The notes under the pieces: model-generated
Told to the model about the DNA's origin: nothing
The model's input: only the letters and a program-made list of their open reading frames with translations
Database searches by the model: none
Shown here: one piece after another, positions 1-5,240 of the stretch
Layout of the letters: each line of letters starts with the position of its first letter
How positions within the stretch are numbered: position 1 is the stretch's first letter
Assembly: GCA_902388545.1 (NCBI GenBank)
Contig: CABMPS010000143.1
Span: 1-5,240, forward strand
Reading direction: 5' to 3'
Source: an uncultured Collinsella sp.
GTDB lineage: Bacteria; Actinomycetota; Coriobacteriia; Coriobacteriales; Coriobacteriaceae
Length of the DNA: 5,240 nucleotides
Program-made: the position numbers and the translations under genes

Positions 1-24
1 AGCCGACCGACCCCAGCTAAGATT

Positions 25-31
25 AAAGGAG
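25..31 (+). promoter_or_regulatory. Ribosome binding site of leuS
   Basis: AAAGGAG lies 5 bases before the ATG at 37 and supports that start, even though it gives the protein a short N-terminal extension compared with typical LeuRS. The remaining 24 bases at the left edge show no recognisable promoter, so the leuS promoter is probably outside the window. Confidence 0.85.
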
Positions 32-36
32 CTGAT

Positions 37-2613
37 ATGTGCGATTGCACAGATCATAAGGACGAGATTCCTGCCTACGACGCGCAGGCCATTGAGTCCC
101 GGTGGATGAAGGCGTGGGACGACGAGAACCTCTTCGCGGTCGACACCGATGCCACCAAGCCCAAGAAATACGTGCTCGAGATGTTCCCGTATCCGTCGGG
201 CGACCTGCACATGGGCCACGCGCGCAACTACACCATCGGCGATGCCATGGCCCGTCAGGCCCGCATGCGCGGCTACGACGTGCTGCACCCCATCGGTTTT
301 GACGCCTTTGGCCTGCCCGCCGAGAACGCCGCCATCAAGCACAACACGCAGGCTGCCGCCTGGACGTATAAGAACATGGACCAGGCGCTCGCCACGATGA
401 AGCGCATGGGCTTCTCCTACGACCTGGATCGCACCGTTAAGACCTGCAGCCCCGACTATTATCGCTGGGGTCAGTGGATCTTTGAGAAGATGTGGGAAAA
501 GGGCCTGGTCTATCGCAAGAAGAACCCGGTTAACTGGTGCCCCACCTGCAAGACCGTTCTTGCCAACGAGCAGGTGACCGAGGGCAAGTGCTGGCGTTGC
601 GGCACCGAGCCCGAGAAGCGCGACCTCGAGCAGTGGTACTACAAGATCACCGACTACTCCCAGGAGCTGCTCGATGACCTGGAGAAGCTCCCCGGCTGGC
701 CCGAGCGCGTTAAGCAGATGCAGGCCAACTGGATCGGCCGCTCCGAGGGCGCCGAGGTCGACTTTACCCTGTGTGACAAGAATGGCGAGCCCATCGAGGG
801 CGACGAGGGTAAGATCACCGTCTTCACCACGCGTGCCGACACACTCTTCGGTGTCTCCTTCTTTGTCCTGGCTCCCGAGTACGCGCGCCTGCACGAGCTC
901 GTCGAGGGCACGGAGTACGAGGAGGCCGTCACCAAGATCGTCGAGGACTCCAAGCATATCTCTGCCGTCGAGCGCGCCCAGGGTACCCTCGAGAAGCACG
1001 GCGCCTTTACGGGCCGCTACGTGGTAAACCCGGTCAACGGCGAGAAGATCCCCGTGTGGGTTGCCGACTATGTCGTTGCCGACTACGGCACCGGCGCCGT
1101 CATGGCCGTTCCCTGCGGCGACCAGCGCGACTTTGAGTTTGCCCGCAAGTACGACCTGCCGATCGTGCCGATCATCCTGGACGATGAAGACCGTGCTGCC
1201 GTCGAGGCCAGCGGCGAGACCATCGATACCTTCCATGCCGAGACCGTCGACTGGGATTGTGCCCACGCTGCCGAGGGCACGCTGGTCCAGTCGGGCAAGT
1301 ACACCGGCATGCGCGGCGGCAAGCACTCCGAGGGCGAGGCTGCCATCGTGGCCGACCTCGAGGCCATGGGCTGCGGTCGTCGCAAGGTCGAGTTCCGCCT
1401 GCGCGACTGGCTCATCAGCCGTCAGCGCTATTGGGGCAACCCCATCCCGGCCATCCACTGCGAGCACTGCGGCATCGTGCCCGTGCCCGAGGATCAGCTG
1501 CCGGTGACGCTGCCCGAGAACCTGGACCTGGGCGCCGGCGAGACCCTCGCCGAGTGCAAGGACTTCTACGAGACCACCTGCCCGGTCTGCGGCCGCCCGG
1601 CCAAGCGCGAGACCGATACCATGGACACCTTCACCTGCTCCAGCTGGTATTACCTGCGCTATACCGATCCGCACAACACCGAGCTGCCCTTCTCCCGCGA
1701 GGCGGCCGACCGTTGGATGCCCGTCGATAACTACATCGGCGGCATCGAGCACGCCATTCTGCACCTGCTCTACAGCCGCTTCTTTACCAAGGCGCTGCGC
1801 GACCTGGGCCTGCTGACCGTGGACGAGCCCTTCACCAACTTGCTGTGCCAGGGCATGGTCAAGGACGAGAACGGCGACACCATGTCCAAGTCCAAGGGCA
1901 ACGTCGTGCCCCCGAGCTCGGTTATCGAGCCCTACGGCGCCGACACCATGCGTCTGGCGATTCTGTTTATCGCCCCGCCCGAGAAGGACTTCGACTGGGA
2001 TCCCAAGGCCGTCGAGGGCGCCAACCGCTTTATCAAGCGCGCCTGGCGTATCGTGTGGCAGCTCGTCCTGTCCGGCGACGCCAACGTGGCCTTTGACAAG
2101 TCCGTGCTCGACGAGGCTGCGATGAAGCTCTACCGCGAGCGTCACCGCACCATCGCCAAGTGCACTGAGGACTTCGATCGCGGCCAGTTTAACACCGCGA
2201 TCTCGGCCGTCATGGAGCTCGTCAACGCGGCGAGCGCCTACCTCAACGCCACCGAGGGCGCTGGCCGCGACAAGGCCCTGTGCTACGGCGTGGCCAAGGA
2301 CATCGTGAGTGTCCTGGCGCCCATCTGCCCGTTCTGGGCCGACGAGCTGTGGCACGAGGCACTCGGCTGCGAGGGCAACGCCTACACCGCCGCCTGGCCC
2401 GAGTTCGACCTGGCCGAGTCCATTGAGGACACGGTGCAGATCGTCGTCCAGGTGCTCGGCAAGGTCCGAGGCCGCATCGACGTGGCCCGCGATGCCTCCA
2501 ATGAGGAGATGCAGGCTGCCGCCGAGGCCGCTGTCGCCAAGTGGCTCGAGGGCAAGACGGTCGTCAAGGCCATCTGCGTGCCCGGCAAGCTGGTCAACCT
2601 GGTGGTTAAGTAA
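37..2613 (+). CDS. leuS: Leucine--tRNA ligase (leucyl-tRNA synthetase), complete
   Basis: Cytoplasmic class I aminoacyl-tRNA synthetase that attaches leucine to tRNA-Leu using ATP and removes mischarged amino acids in its editing domain. At 858 residues it is close to E. coli LeuRS (about 860). Visible in order: the HIGH-type motif HMGH (58-61) after PYPSG; a zinc-ribbon with Cys168, Cys171, Cys185 and Cys188; the CP1 editing domain with TTRADT (264-269) and GTGAVMAVP (351-359) followed by Asp362 and Asp365; the [12 protein letters not shown] segment (456-467); a second Cys pair set (475/478 and 515/518); the KMSKS loop as TMSKS (615-619); a helical anticodon-binding region from about 680; and the C-terminal tRNA-contact segment with GKVRG (808-812). 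The first 14 or so residues ([10 protein letters not shown]...) precede the usual start of the family. Two motif deviations are notable: Thr for the first Lys of KMSKS, and Gly361 where I remember His in many homologues. It is followed by a terminator-like hairpin, so it is probably the last gene of its transcript. Confidence 0.98.
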   Translation: MCDCTDHKDEIPAYDAQAIESRWMKAWDDENLFAVDTDATKPKKYVLEMFPYPSGDLHMGHARNYTIGDAMARQARMRGYDVLHPIGFDAFGLPAENAAIKHNTQAAAWTYKNMDQALATMKRMGFSYDLDRTVKTCSPDYYRWGQWIFEKMWEKGLVYRKKNPVNWCPTCKTVLANEQVTEGKCWRCGTEPEKRDLEQWYYKITDYSQELLDDLEKLPGWPERVKQMQANWIGRSEGAEVDFTLCDKNGEPIEGDEGKITVFTTRADTLFGVSFFVLAPEYARLHELVEGTEYEEAVTKIVEDSKHISAVERAQGTLEKHGAFTGRYVVNPVNGEKIPVWVADYVVADYGTGAVMAVPCGDQRDFEFARKYDLPIVPIILDDEDRAAVEASGETIDTFHAETVDWDCAHAAEGTLVQSGKYTGMRGGKHSEGEAAIVADLEAMGCGRRKVEFRLRDWLISRQRYWGNPIPAIHCEHCGIVPVPEDQLPVTLPENLDLGAGETLAECKDFYETTCPVCGRPAKRETDTMDTFTCSSWYYLRYTDPHNTELPFSREAADRWMPVDNYIGGIEHAILHLLYSRFFTKALRDLGLLTVDEPFTNLLCQGMVKDENGDTMSKSKGNVVPPSSVIEPYGADTMRLAILFIAPPEKDFDWDPKAVEGANRFIKRAWRIVWQLVLSGDANVAFDKSVLDEAAMKLYRERHRTIAKCTEDFDRGQFNTAISAVMELVNAASAYLNATEGAGRDKALCYGVAKDIVSVLAPICPFWADELWHEALGCEGNAYTAAWPEFDLAESIEDTVQIVVQVLGKVRGRIDVARDASNEEMQAAAEAAVAKWLEGKTVVKAICVPGKLVNLVVK

Positions 2614-2639
2614 GCACTTCGAGCATAATTGACGTGTTA

Positions 2640-2677
2640 AAGACGAGGGGCGATCCGATTGGTTCGTCCCTCGTCTT
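2640..2677. terminator. Terminator-type hairpin between convergent leuS and lipoprotein genes
   Basis: The arms AAGACGAGGG (2640-2649) and CCCTCGTCTT (2668-2677) pair perfectly over 10 bp. The pairing extends inward through GCGA/TTCGT-type pairs and, after one T-T mismatch, two more G-C pairs around a GATT loop. It starts 26 bases after the leuS stop and lies 40 bases from the lipoprotein stop. The downstream T-run is poor in both directions (TTGCGTTCT on +, TTAACACG on -), so it may work as a shared bidirectional terminator of modest U-tract quality, or as a 3'-end stabilising stem. Confidence 0.7.
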
Positions 2678-2716
2678 GCGTTCTATGCCTGCTTGGCTTG
2701 TGCCGAGCGTCACCCT

Positions 2717-3289
2717 CTACGGAATGTGTACCAAGTTCCTAAAGTAGACATTGCCGCTTTGCTCCTCAAACATCCAGATGTTGAGGTAGATGTCGTTGAG
2801 GTCGTTGTTCACGTCAAAGTCCGGATCGTCGAAGGTGCCTACAAAGGTGAGCATCGCGGTCGCTTCTTCGCCTGCGGCGACGGGCTGGCGCATGCGCACG
2901 TCGCGGACGACACCGTTGACGTAGGCATAAGCATCGACATCGCCAAACATCATGTCGACATCGGTGTTGTTTGTCACCGAAAAGACCAACACGGCGTCGC
3001 CGTAGCCATCCGTGTCCTTGCCCATGCAGGCAACATGGACGTTCTCGTCTGCCTCAAGGTCGATGGGAAACTGTTCTTGAGGGCCGGGACCTAAGCCCTG
3101 GGGGTCGACTATGTCTTCGTCTATTTTGTCGACGCGCTCCGAAGGCGTCGTTTTCTCGATGGCTTTGGTGCTGCCGAGATCCGGCTCGCTTGGTCTGGTT
3201 TTACCATCGATGTTGCTGCAGCCCGCCAGAGCGAACGAGCAGGCAGCGACGACGAGCGCGGTCGCGCAGAGGGTGCCTAGGCGTTCCAT
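2717..3289 (-). CDS. Secreted lipoprotein of unknown function with a C-terminal beta-sandwich-like domain
   Basis: A 190-residue protein with a lipoprotein signal peptide: a short N-terminus with Arg3, a hydrophobic stretch at about 6-20, and a clear lipobox L21-A22-G23-C24. It should be lipidated on Cys24 and anchored to the outer face of the membrane. Residues 25-75 are a polar, Pro/Glu/Asp/Lys-rich linker. Residues 83-190 look like a compact beta-rich domain, with features such as GKDTDGYGDAVLVFSVTNNTD (start at 90), an AYVNG turn (122-126) and VAAGEEA (137-143). This layout resembles small DUF4352/DUF5067-like domains seen in surface proteins of gut Gram-positives; the family assignment is from memory and no function is established. 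An acidic stretch at 153-166 (Asp/Asn-rich) could bind a cation, but this is a guess. The start is supported by AAGGAGG 4 bases upstream. It converges with leuS and diverges from rimP, so it is probably transcribed alone. Confidence 0.85.
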   Translation of the reverse strand: MERLGTLCATALVVAACSFALAGCSNIDGKTRPSEPDLGSTKAIEKTTPSERVDKIDEDIVDPQGLGPGPQEQFPIDLEADENVHVACMGKDTDGYGDAVLVFSVTNNTDVDMMFGDVDAYAYVNGVVRDVRMRQPVAAGEEATAMLTFVGTFDDPDFDVNNDLNDIYLNIWMFEEQSGNVYFRNLVHIP

Positions 3290-3293
3290 TGAT

Positions 3294-3300
3294 CCTCCTT
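3294..3300 (-). promoter_or_regulatory. Ribosome binding site of the lipoprotein gene
   Basis: Read on the minus strand, AAGGAGG stands 4 bases before the ATG (3289-3287). It is a full Shine-Dalgarno match with slightly tight spacing. It confirms that the minus-strand reading is the real gene, rather than the overlapping plus-strand open frames. Confidence 0.85.
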
Positions 3301-3342
3301 GCCGTAGAGATTCTGGAAGGTTGTGCGGACAATGCGTGCGGC

Positions 3343-3366
3343 AGGCTTTCTCGCTACAGAATGCCT
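3343..3366. repeat. Imperfect inverted repeat in the lipoprotein upstream region
   Basis: AGGCTTTCT (3343-3351) and AGAATGCCT (3358-3366) pair over 9 positions with one central T-T mismatch, around the 6-base loop CGCTAC. There is no T-run after it on either strand, so it is not a terminator. It lies 54 to 77 bases before the lipoprotein start, where it could be an operator or an mRNA leader stem. It may also be chance. Confidence 0.4.
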
Positions 3367-3445
3367 CTTAGCGCTAGTCTGGCCGATGTGCGCCTAGGGA
3401 TGGAATGCCCATGGGGCCCGATTCGGTCGGTGCGCTGGGACGCAT

Positions 3446-3464
3446 GGCCCGTTTTGGGGCTTTT
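3446..3464 (+). terminator. Weak terminator-like hairpin (doubtful)
   Basis: GCCC (3447-3450) can pair with GGGC (3457-3460) around a GTTTTG loop, and is followed by TTTT (3461-3464). The stem is only 4 bp plus a possible G-T pair, and no plus-strand gene precedes it, so a working terminator is doubtful. It would make sense only if an unrecognised small RNA ended here. Confidence 0.2.
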
Positions 3465-3551
3465 GGGGAGTACCGCACAGGTGTCTTCGCCTAATTGTCC
3501 TATTCTTGTGGAGAAGCTGTGGGCGCGCTGACCTGCGAATTTCTTTGACGC

Positions 3552-3580
3552 TTGCACGTTTTCGCTGGTATTGGTATAGT
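3552..3580 (+). promoter_or_regulatory. Sigma-70-type promoter of the rimP-nusA operon (extended -10)
   Basis: The -35 box is TTGCAC (3552-3557) and the -10 box is TATAGT (3575-3580), separated by exactly 17 bases. A TG at 3572-3573 one base before the -10 gives an extended -10 element. The area is much more AT-rich than its surroundings. The predicted transcription start is about G3587 to A3589, giving a leader of roughly 70 bases before rimP. A dyad TTTGC-TT-GCAAA (3580-3591) overlaps the start site. A second possible -35, TTGACG (3545-3550), is 24 bases from the -10 and so badly spaced. Confidence 0.75.
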
Positions 3581-3604
3581 TTGCTTGCAAATGAAGTAGT
3601 AATT

Positions 3605-3638
3605 GAAAGAAGTGGGGTTTCGGCCCCGCTTCTTTTTT
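3605..3638 (+). terminator. Intrinsic terminator in the rimP leader, candidate attenuator
   Basis: GAAGTGGGG (3609-3617) pairs with CCCCGCTTC (3624-3632), including one T-G wobble. The loop is TTTCGG, which can close further to a TTCG tetraloop. The T-run TTTTTT (3633-3638) follows directly, and the A's at 3606-3608 can pair with its start. It begins only about 16 to 18 bases after the predicted start site of the promoter at 3552-3580 and ends 8 bases before the rimP Shine-Dalgarno. No gene lies between that promoter and the hairpin, so it is better explained as a premature terminator controlling rimP-nusA than as the end of an upstream gene. No convincing antiterminator is visible; only GAAGT at 3593-3597 repeats part of the left arm. 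Confidence 0.85.
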
Positions 3639-3646
3639 GTATGGAT

Positions 3647-3651
3647 GGAGG
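3647..3651 (+). promoter_or_regulatory. Ribosome binding site that sets the rimP start
   Basis: GGAGG stands 7 bases before the ATG at 3659. An in-frame ATG at 3641 directly follows the terminator T-run and has no Shine-Dalgarno, and an in-frame TTG at 3506 lies upstream of the promoter. The ATG at 3659 is therefore the supported start. Confidence 0.88.
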
Positions 3652-3658
3652 TGCCGCA

Positions 3659-4153
3659 ATGGTCAAGACCAAGACCGAGCAGGCGATCATCGACGCGCTC
3701 GAGGCCGTCGCTCCCCAGCACGATGTCGATATTGTCGACGTTGAGCTCGTGGGCGCCACCAAGGCCCCCTGCGTGCGTGTGCGTATCGAGGGTGCCGAGG
3801 GTCAGAGCCTGTCGCTCAACGACGTCACGGCCAATACCAAGTGGGTCGGCGACGTGATCGAGGAGCTCGACCCCATTTCTTCGAGCTACACGCTCGAGGT
3901 GTCGAGCCCGGGCATGGCGCGCCCGCTGCGCCGCCCGCGCGACTTTGCCCGCTTTGTGGGCGAGAACTGCGAGCTCACCTCCACCGCCACCGAGGGCCGT
4001 CGCAAGTACGCCGGCAAGATTGCCGCCGCCACCGAGACGAACGTGACCCTCGAGCTCGAGGACGGCGAGTCCGTCACCCTCGATTTCTCTGATGTTAAAA
4101 AGTGCAAGTTGAAGCCCACCTATGACTTCAAGCCCGCGAAGGAAGGAAAGTAA
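3659..4153 (+). CDS. rimP: Ribosome maturation factor RimP
   Basis: Cytoplasmic factor that binds the free 30S subunit and helps its late maturation. The product has 164 residues, normal for RimP. The N-terminal alpha/beta domain (about 1-85) contains the typical DIVDVELVG segment (24-32), the VRVRIEG strand (39-45), a LSLNDV segment (51-56) and the family signature LEVSSPGMARPL (79-90), continuing into the RPRDFARFVG segment (92-101). The C-terminal SH3-like domain (about 102-155) has short beta strands, with YAGKIAAATETNVTLEL at 117-133 and the ending DFSDVKKCKLKP. The gene follows a promoter and a leader terminator. nusA starts one base after its stop codon, so the two are almost certainly cotranscribed and probably translationally coupled. 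The pairing with nusA is the conserved order in many bacteria and supports both calls. Confidence 0.96.
   Translation: MVKTKTEQAIIDALEAVAPQHDVDIVDVELVGATKAPCVRVRIEGAEGQSLSLNDVTANTKWVGDVIEELDPISSSYTLEVSSPGMARPLRRPRDFARFVGENCELTSTATEGRRKYAGKIAAATETNVTLELEDGESVTLDFSDVKKCKLKPTYDFKPAKEGK
4139..4146 (+). promoter_or_regulatory. Ribosome binding site of nusA inside the end of rimP
   Basis: AAGGAAGG lies within the last rimP codons, 8 bases before the nusA ATG at 4155. With only one base between the rimP stop and this ATG, ribosomes finishing rimP could reinitiate on nusA. Confidence 0.75.
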
Positions 4154-4154
4154 G

Positions 4155-5240
4155 ATGGCAGCATCCGACATGATGTCCGCCCTGATGGAGCTTTGCCAGG
4201 AGAGGCACATCGACCAGCTCTACCTGATCGACCGCCTGGAGCAGTCGCTCGCCAAGAGCTACGCCGAGATCCTGCATCTTGAGTGGGGCGCCAAGGTGAC
4301 CATCGACCGCACCACCGGCAAGATCTACGTCTACCGTCTGGAGCCGATCGACGATTCCATGGACGAGGAGGGCAACTTCACCGAGTTCGAGGAGATCGAC
4401 GTCACCCCTAAGAACACGAGCCGCATCGCCGCCCAGCACGCCAAGGCCGAGATCAACGCCATCGTGCGCAACTCCGCCCGCGAGCAGATCTACGAGGAGT
4501 TCTCCGGCCGTATCGGTGACCTCATCAGCGGTACCGTGCTGCAGTCCACGCCCGACTTCACGATCGTCAAGATCCGCGATGGCGTCGAGGCCGAGCTGCC
4601 GCATTTTGACCAGCGCCGTTACGAGAACGAGCGCAACGAGCGTCCGATGGGCGAGCGCTATCTGCACAACCAGCACATCAAGGCCGTGATCATCGACGTC
4701 CGCGACCCCAACTCCAACCTGCAGCCGGTTCGCGGCGAGCACAGCCGTCCGCCGATCGTCATCTCCCGCACCCACCCCGAGCTCATGCGTCGTCTGTTTG
4801 AGCAGGAGGTGCCCGAGATCTATGAGGGCACCGTCCAGATCAAGTCGATCGCCCGCGAGCCCGGCCAGCGCTCCAAGGTCGCCGTCCACTCGCTCGACGA
4901 CCGCCTGGACCCCGTGGGTGCCTGCGTCGGCCCCAAGGGCAGCCGCGTCCGTGCCGTCGTGGGCGAGCTCCGCGGTGAGCGCGTCGACGTCATCCTGTGG
5001 GATGCCGATCCGGCCGTCTACGTCGCCAACGCCCTGTCGCCTGCCAAGGTCACCCGCGTCCTTATCGACGAGGAGAAGGCCTACGCCGGCGTCATCGTGC
5101 CCGACGACCAGCTTTCGCTCGCCATTGGCAAGGAGGGCCAGAACGCCCGCCTCGCCGCTCGCCTGACCGGCTGGCACATCGATATCAAGTCCGAGACCCT
5201 TGCCGCCGACATCCTCAAGAACGTCCCCGTTCACGAGGAG
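4155..5240 (+). CDS. nusA: Transcription termination/antitermination factor NusA, truncated by the window edge
   Basis: RNA polymerase-binding elongation factor that stimulates pausing and intrinsic termination and takes part in rRNA antitermination. The frame is open for 362 codons from ATG to the last base, so the 3' end is missing. Domains in order: the N-terminal polymerase-binding domain (about 1-115); an S1 domain (about 118-205) containing SGTVLQ (125-130) and ending in VISRTHPEL (202-210); KH1 (about 225-290) with [12 protein letters not shown] (233-244) and the GPKG loop (259-262); and KH2 (about 295-350) with [18 protein letters not shown] (323-340), whose GXXG loop is GKEG (325-328). 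Compared with NusA sequences I remember, two S1 loops (about 152-166 and 183-200) are each some 10 residues longer. The window ends just after KH2, where Gram-positive NusA proteins usually stop or carry a short tail; whether there is a longer C-terminal region cannot be seen. It is translationally linked to rimP, and infB probably lies downstream. Confidence 0.97.
   Translation, partial: MAASDMMSALMELCQERHIDQLYLIDRLEQSLAKSYAEILHLEWGAKVTIDRTTGKIYVYRLEPIDDSMDEEGNFTEFEEIDVTPKNTSRIAAQHAKAEINAIVRNSAREQIYEEFSGRIGDLISGTVLQSTPDFTIVKIRDGVEAELPHFDQRRYENERNERPMGERYLHNQHIKAVIIDVRDPNSNLQPVRGEHSRPPIVISRTHPELMRRLFEQEVPEIYEGTVQIKSIAREPGQRSKVAVHSLDDRLDPVGACVGPKGSRVRAVVGELRGERVDVILWDADPAVYVANALSPAKVTRVLIDEEKAYAGVIVPDDQLSLAIGKEGQNARLAARLTGWHIDIKSETLAADILKNVPVHEE

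Larger units (their letters stand above)
3301..3544. other. Divergent intergenic region between lipoprotein gene and rimP promoter
   Basis: No credible gene is visible here: the open frames that cross it lack ribosome binding sites and run through the rimP terminator or the lipoprotein gene. The 5' leader and promoter of the minus-strand lipoprotein gene should lie here, but I found no clear -35/-10 pair for it. It contains an imperfect dyad (3343-3366), an 8-base palindrome TAGCGCTA (3369-3376), a potential branched structure (3414-3450) and a weak hairpin with four T's (3447-3464). No tRNA-like T-loop or cloverleaf is recognisable. Confidence 0.6.

Noticed and set aside
37..2613. Several 66 to 157 codon open frames inside leuS on both strands
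   Set aside because: They are Arg/Pro/Ser/Ala-rich frame shadows of the intact LeuRS reading, which spans the whole interval without interruption.
2693..3094. A 133-codon plus-strand open frame opposite the lipoprotein gene
   Set aside because: The minus-strand reading has a lipobox, a signal peptide and a full Shine-Dalgarno. The plus-strand frame has no such support and an unnatural Val/Asp/His-rich composition.
3322..3479. Distant inverted repeat TGTGCGG (3322-3328) and CCGCACA (3473-3479)
   Set aside because: Seven bases separated by about 145 bases in GC-rich DNA is expected by chance, and there are no other mobile-element ends, duplications or transposase genes.
3301..3600. A tRNA gene upstream of rimP, as with metY in E. 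coli
   Set aside because: I looked for a GGTTCGA-type T-arm and a cloverleaf and found none. The TTCGG at 3422-3426 is not in a tRNA-like context.
3506..3658. N-terminal extension of RimP from a TTG at 3506 or the ATG at 3641
   Set aside because: The extension runs through the promoter and the intrinsic terminator and resembles no RimP sequence. The ATG at 3659 has a well-placed GGAGG.
3354..4210. Minus-strand open frames crossing the rimP leader and rimP
   Set aside because: They overlap rimP antisense, have no ribosome binding site that I can see, and show no recognisable protein features.
4128..5234. A 368-codon open frame on the minus strand, opposite nusA
   Set aside because: It is exactly antisense to a full NusA reading with all expected motifs. 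Its Gly/Val/Leu/Asp-rich repetitive composition is what GC-rich codon bias produces on the opposite strand.

Overview
The window looks like ordinary chromosome from a GC-rich Gram-positive bacterium. The strong G/C bias at third codon positions, the actinobacterial style of the NusA KH2 region, and a small lipoprotein of a type common in gut bacteria suggest a Coriobacteriia member such as Collinsella. That placement is inferred from memory of similar proteins, not from a search.

Layout, left to right. (1) A complete leucyl-tRNA synthetase gene, leuS (37-2613, +), with a good ribosome binding site just inside the left edge. (2) A short convergent gap with a long terminator-type hairpin (2640-2677). 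(3) A minus-strand gene for a 190-residue secreted lipoprotein of unknown function (2717-3289). (4) A divergent intergenic region of about 370 bases. Its lipoprotein-proximal part holds some imperfect dyads. Its right part holds a convincing promoter (-35 TTGCAC, 17-base spacer, extended -10 TATAGT) and, a short distance downstream, a textbook intrinsic terminator (3605-3638). (5) rimP (3659-4153, +), then one base later nusA (from 4155, +), which is still open at the right edge. No tRNA is visible upstream of rimP, unlike the metY-rimP-nusA arrangement of E. coli.

The genes are mostly translation and transcription housekeeping: LeuRS charges tRNA-Leu, RimP matures the 30S subunit, and NusA controls pausing, termination and antitermination. 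In many bacteria rimP-nusA continues into ylxR and infB, which would lie beyond this window. The lipoprotein gene is the one accessory-looking element.

The most interesting observation is regulatory. The only good promoter for rimP-nusA fires straight into an intrinsic terminator located before the rimP ribosome binding site. Because NusA, encoded in the same operon, stimulates pausing and termination at such hairpins, this could be a simple autoregulatory attenuator. Less striking points are two extended loops in the NusA S1 domain, non-consensus residues in two LeuRS motifs, and a two-codon ORF in the rimP leader. I see no mobile element, CRISPR array, rRNA or tRNA gene, and no strong evidence of a wholly new system.
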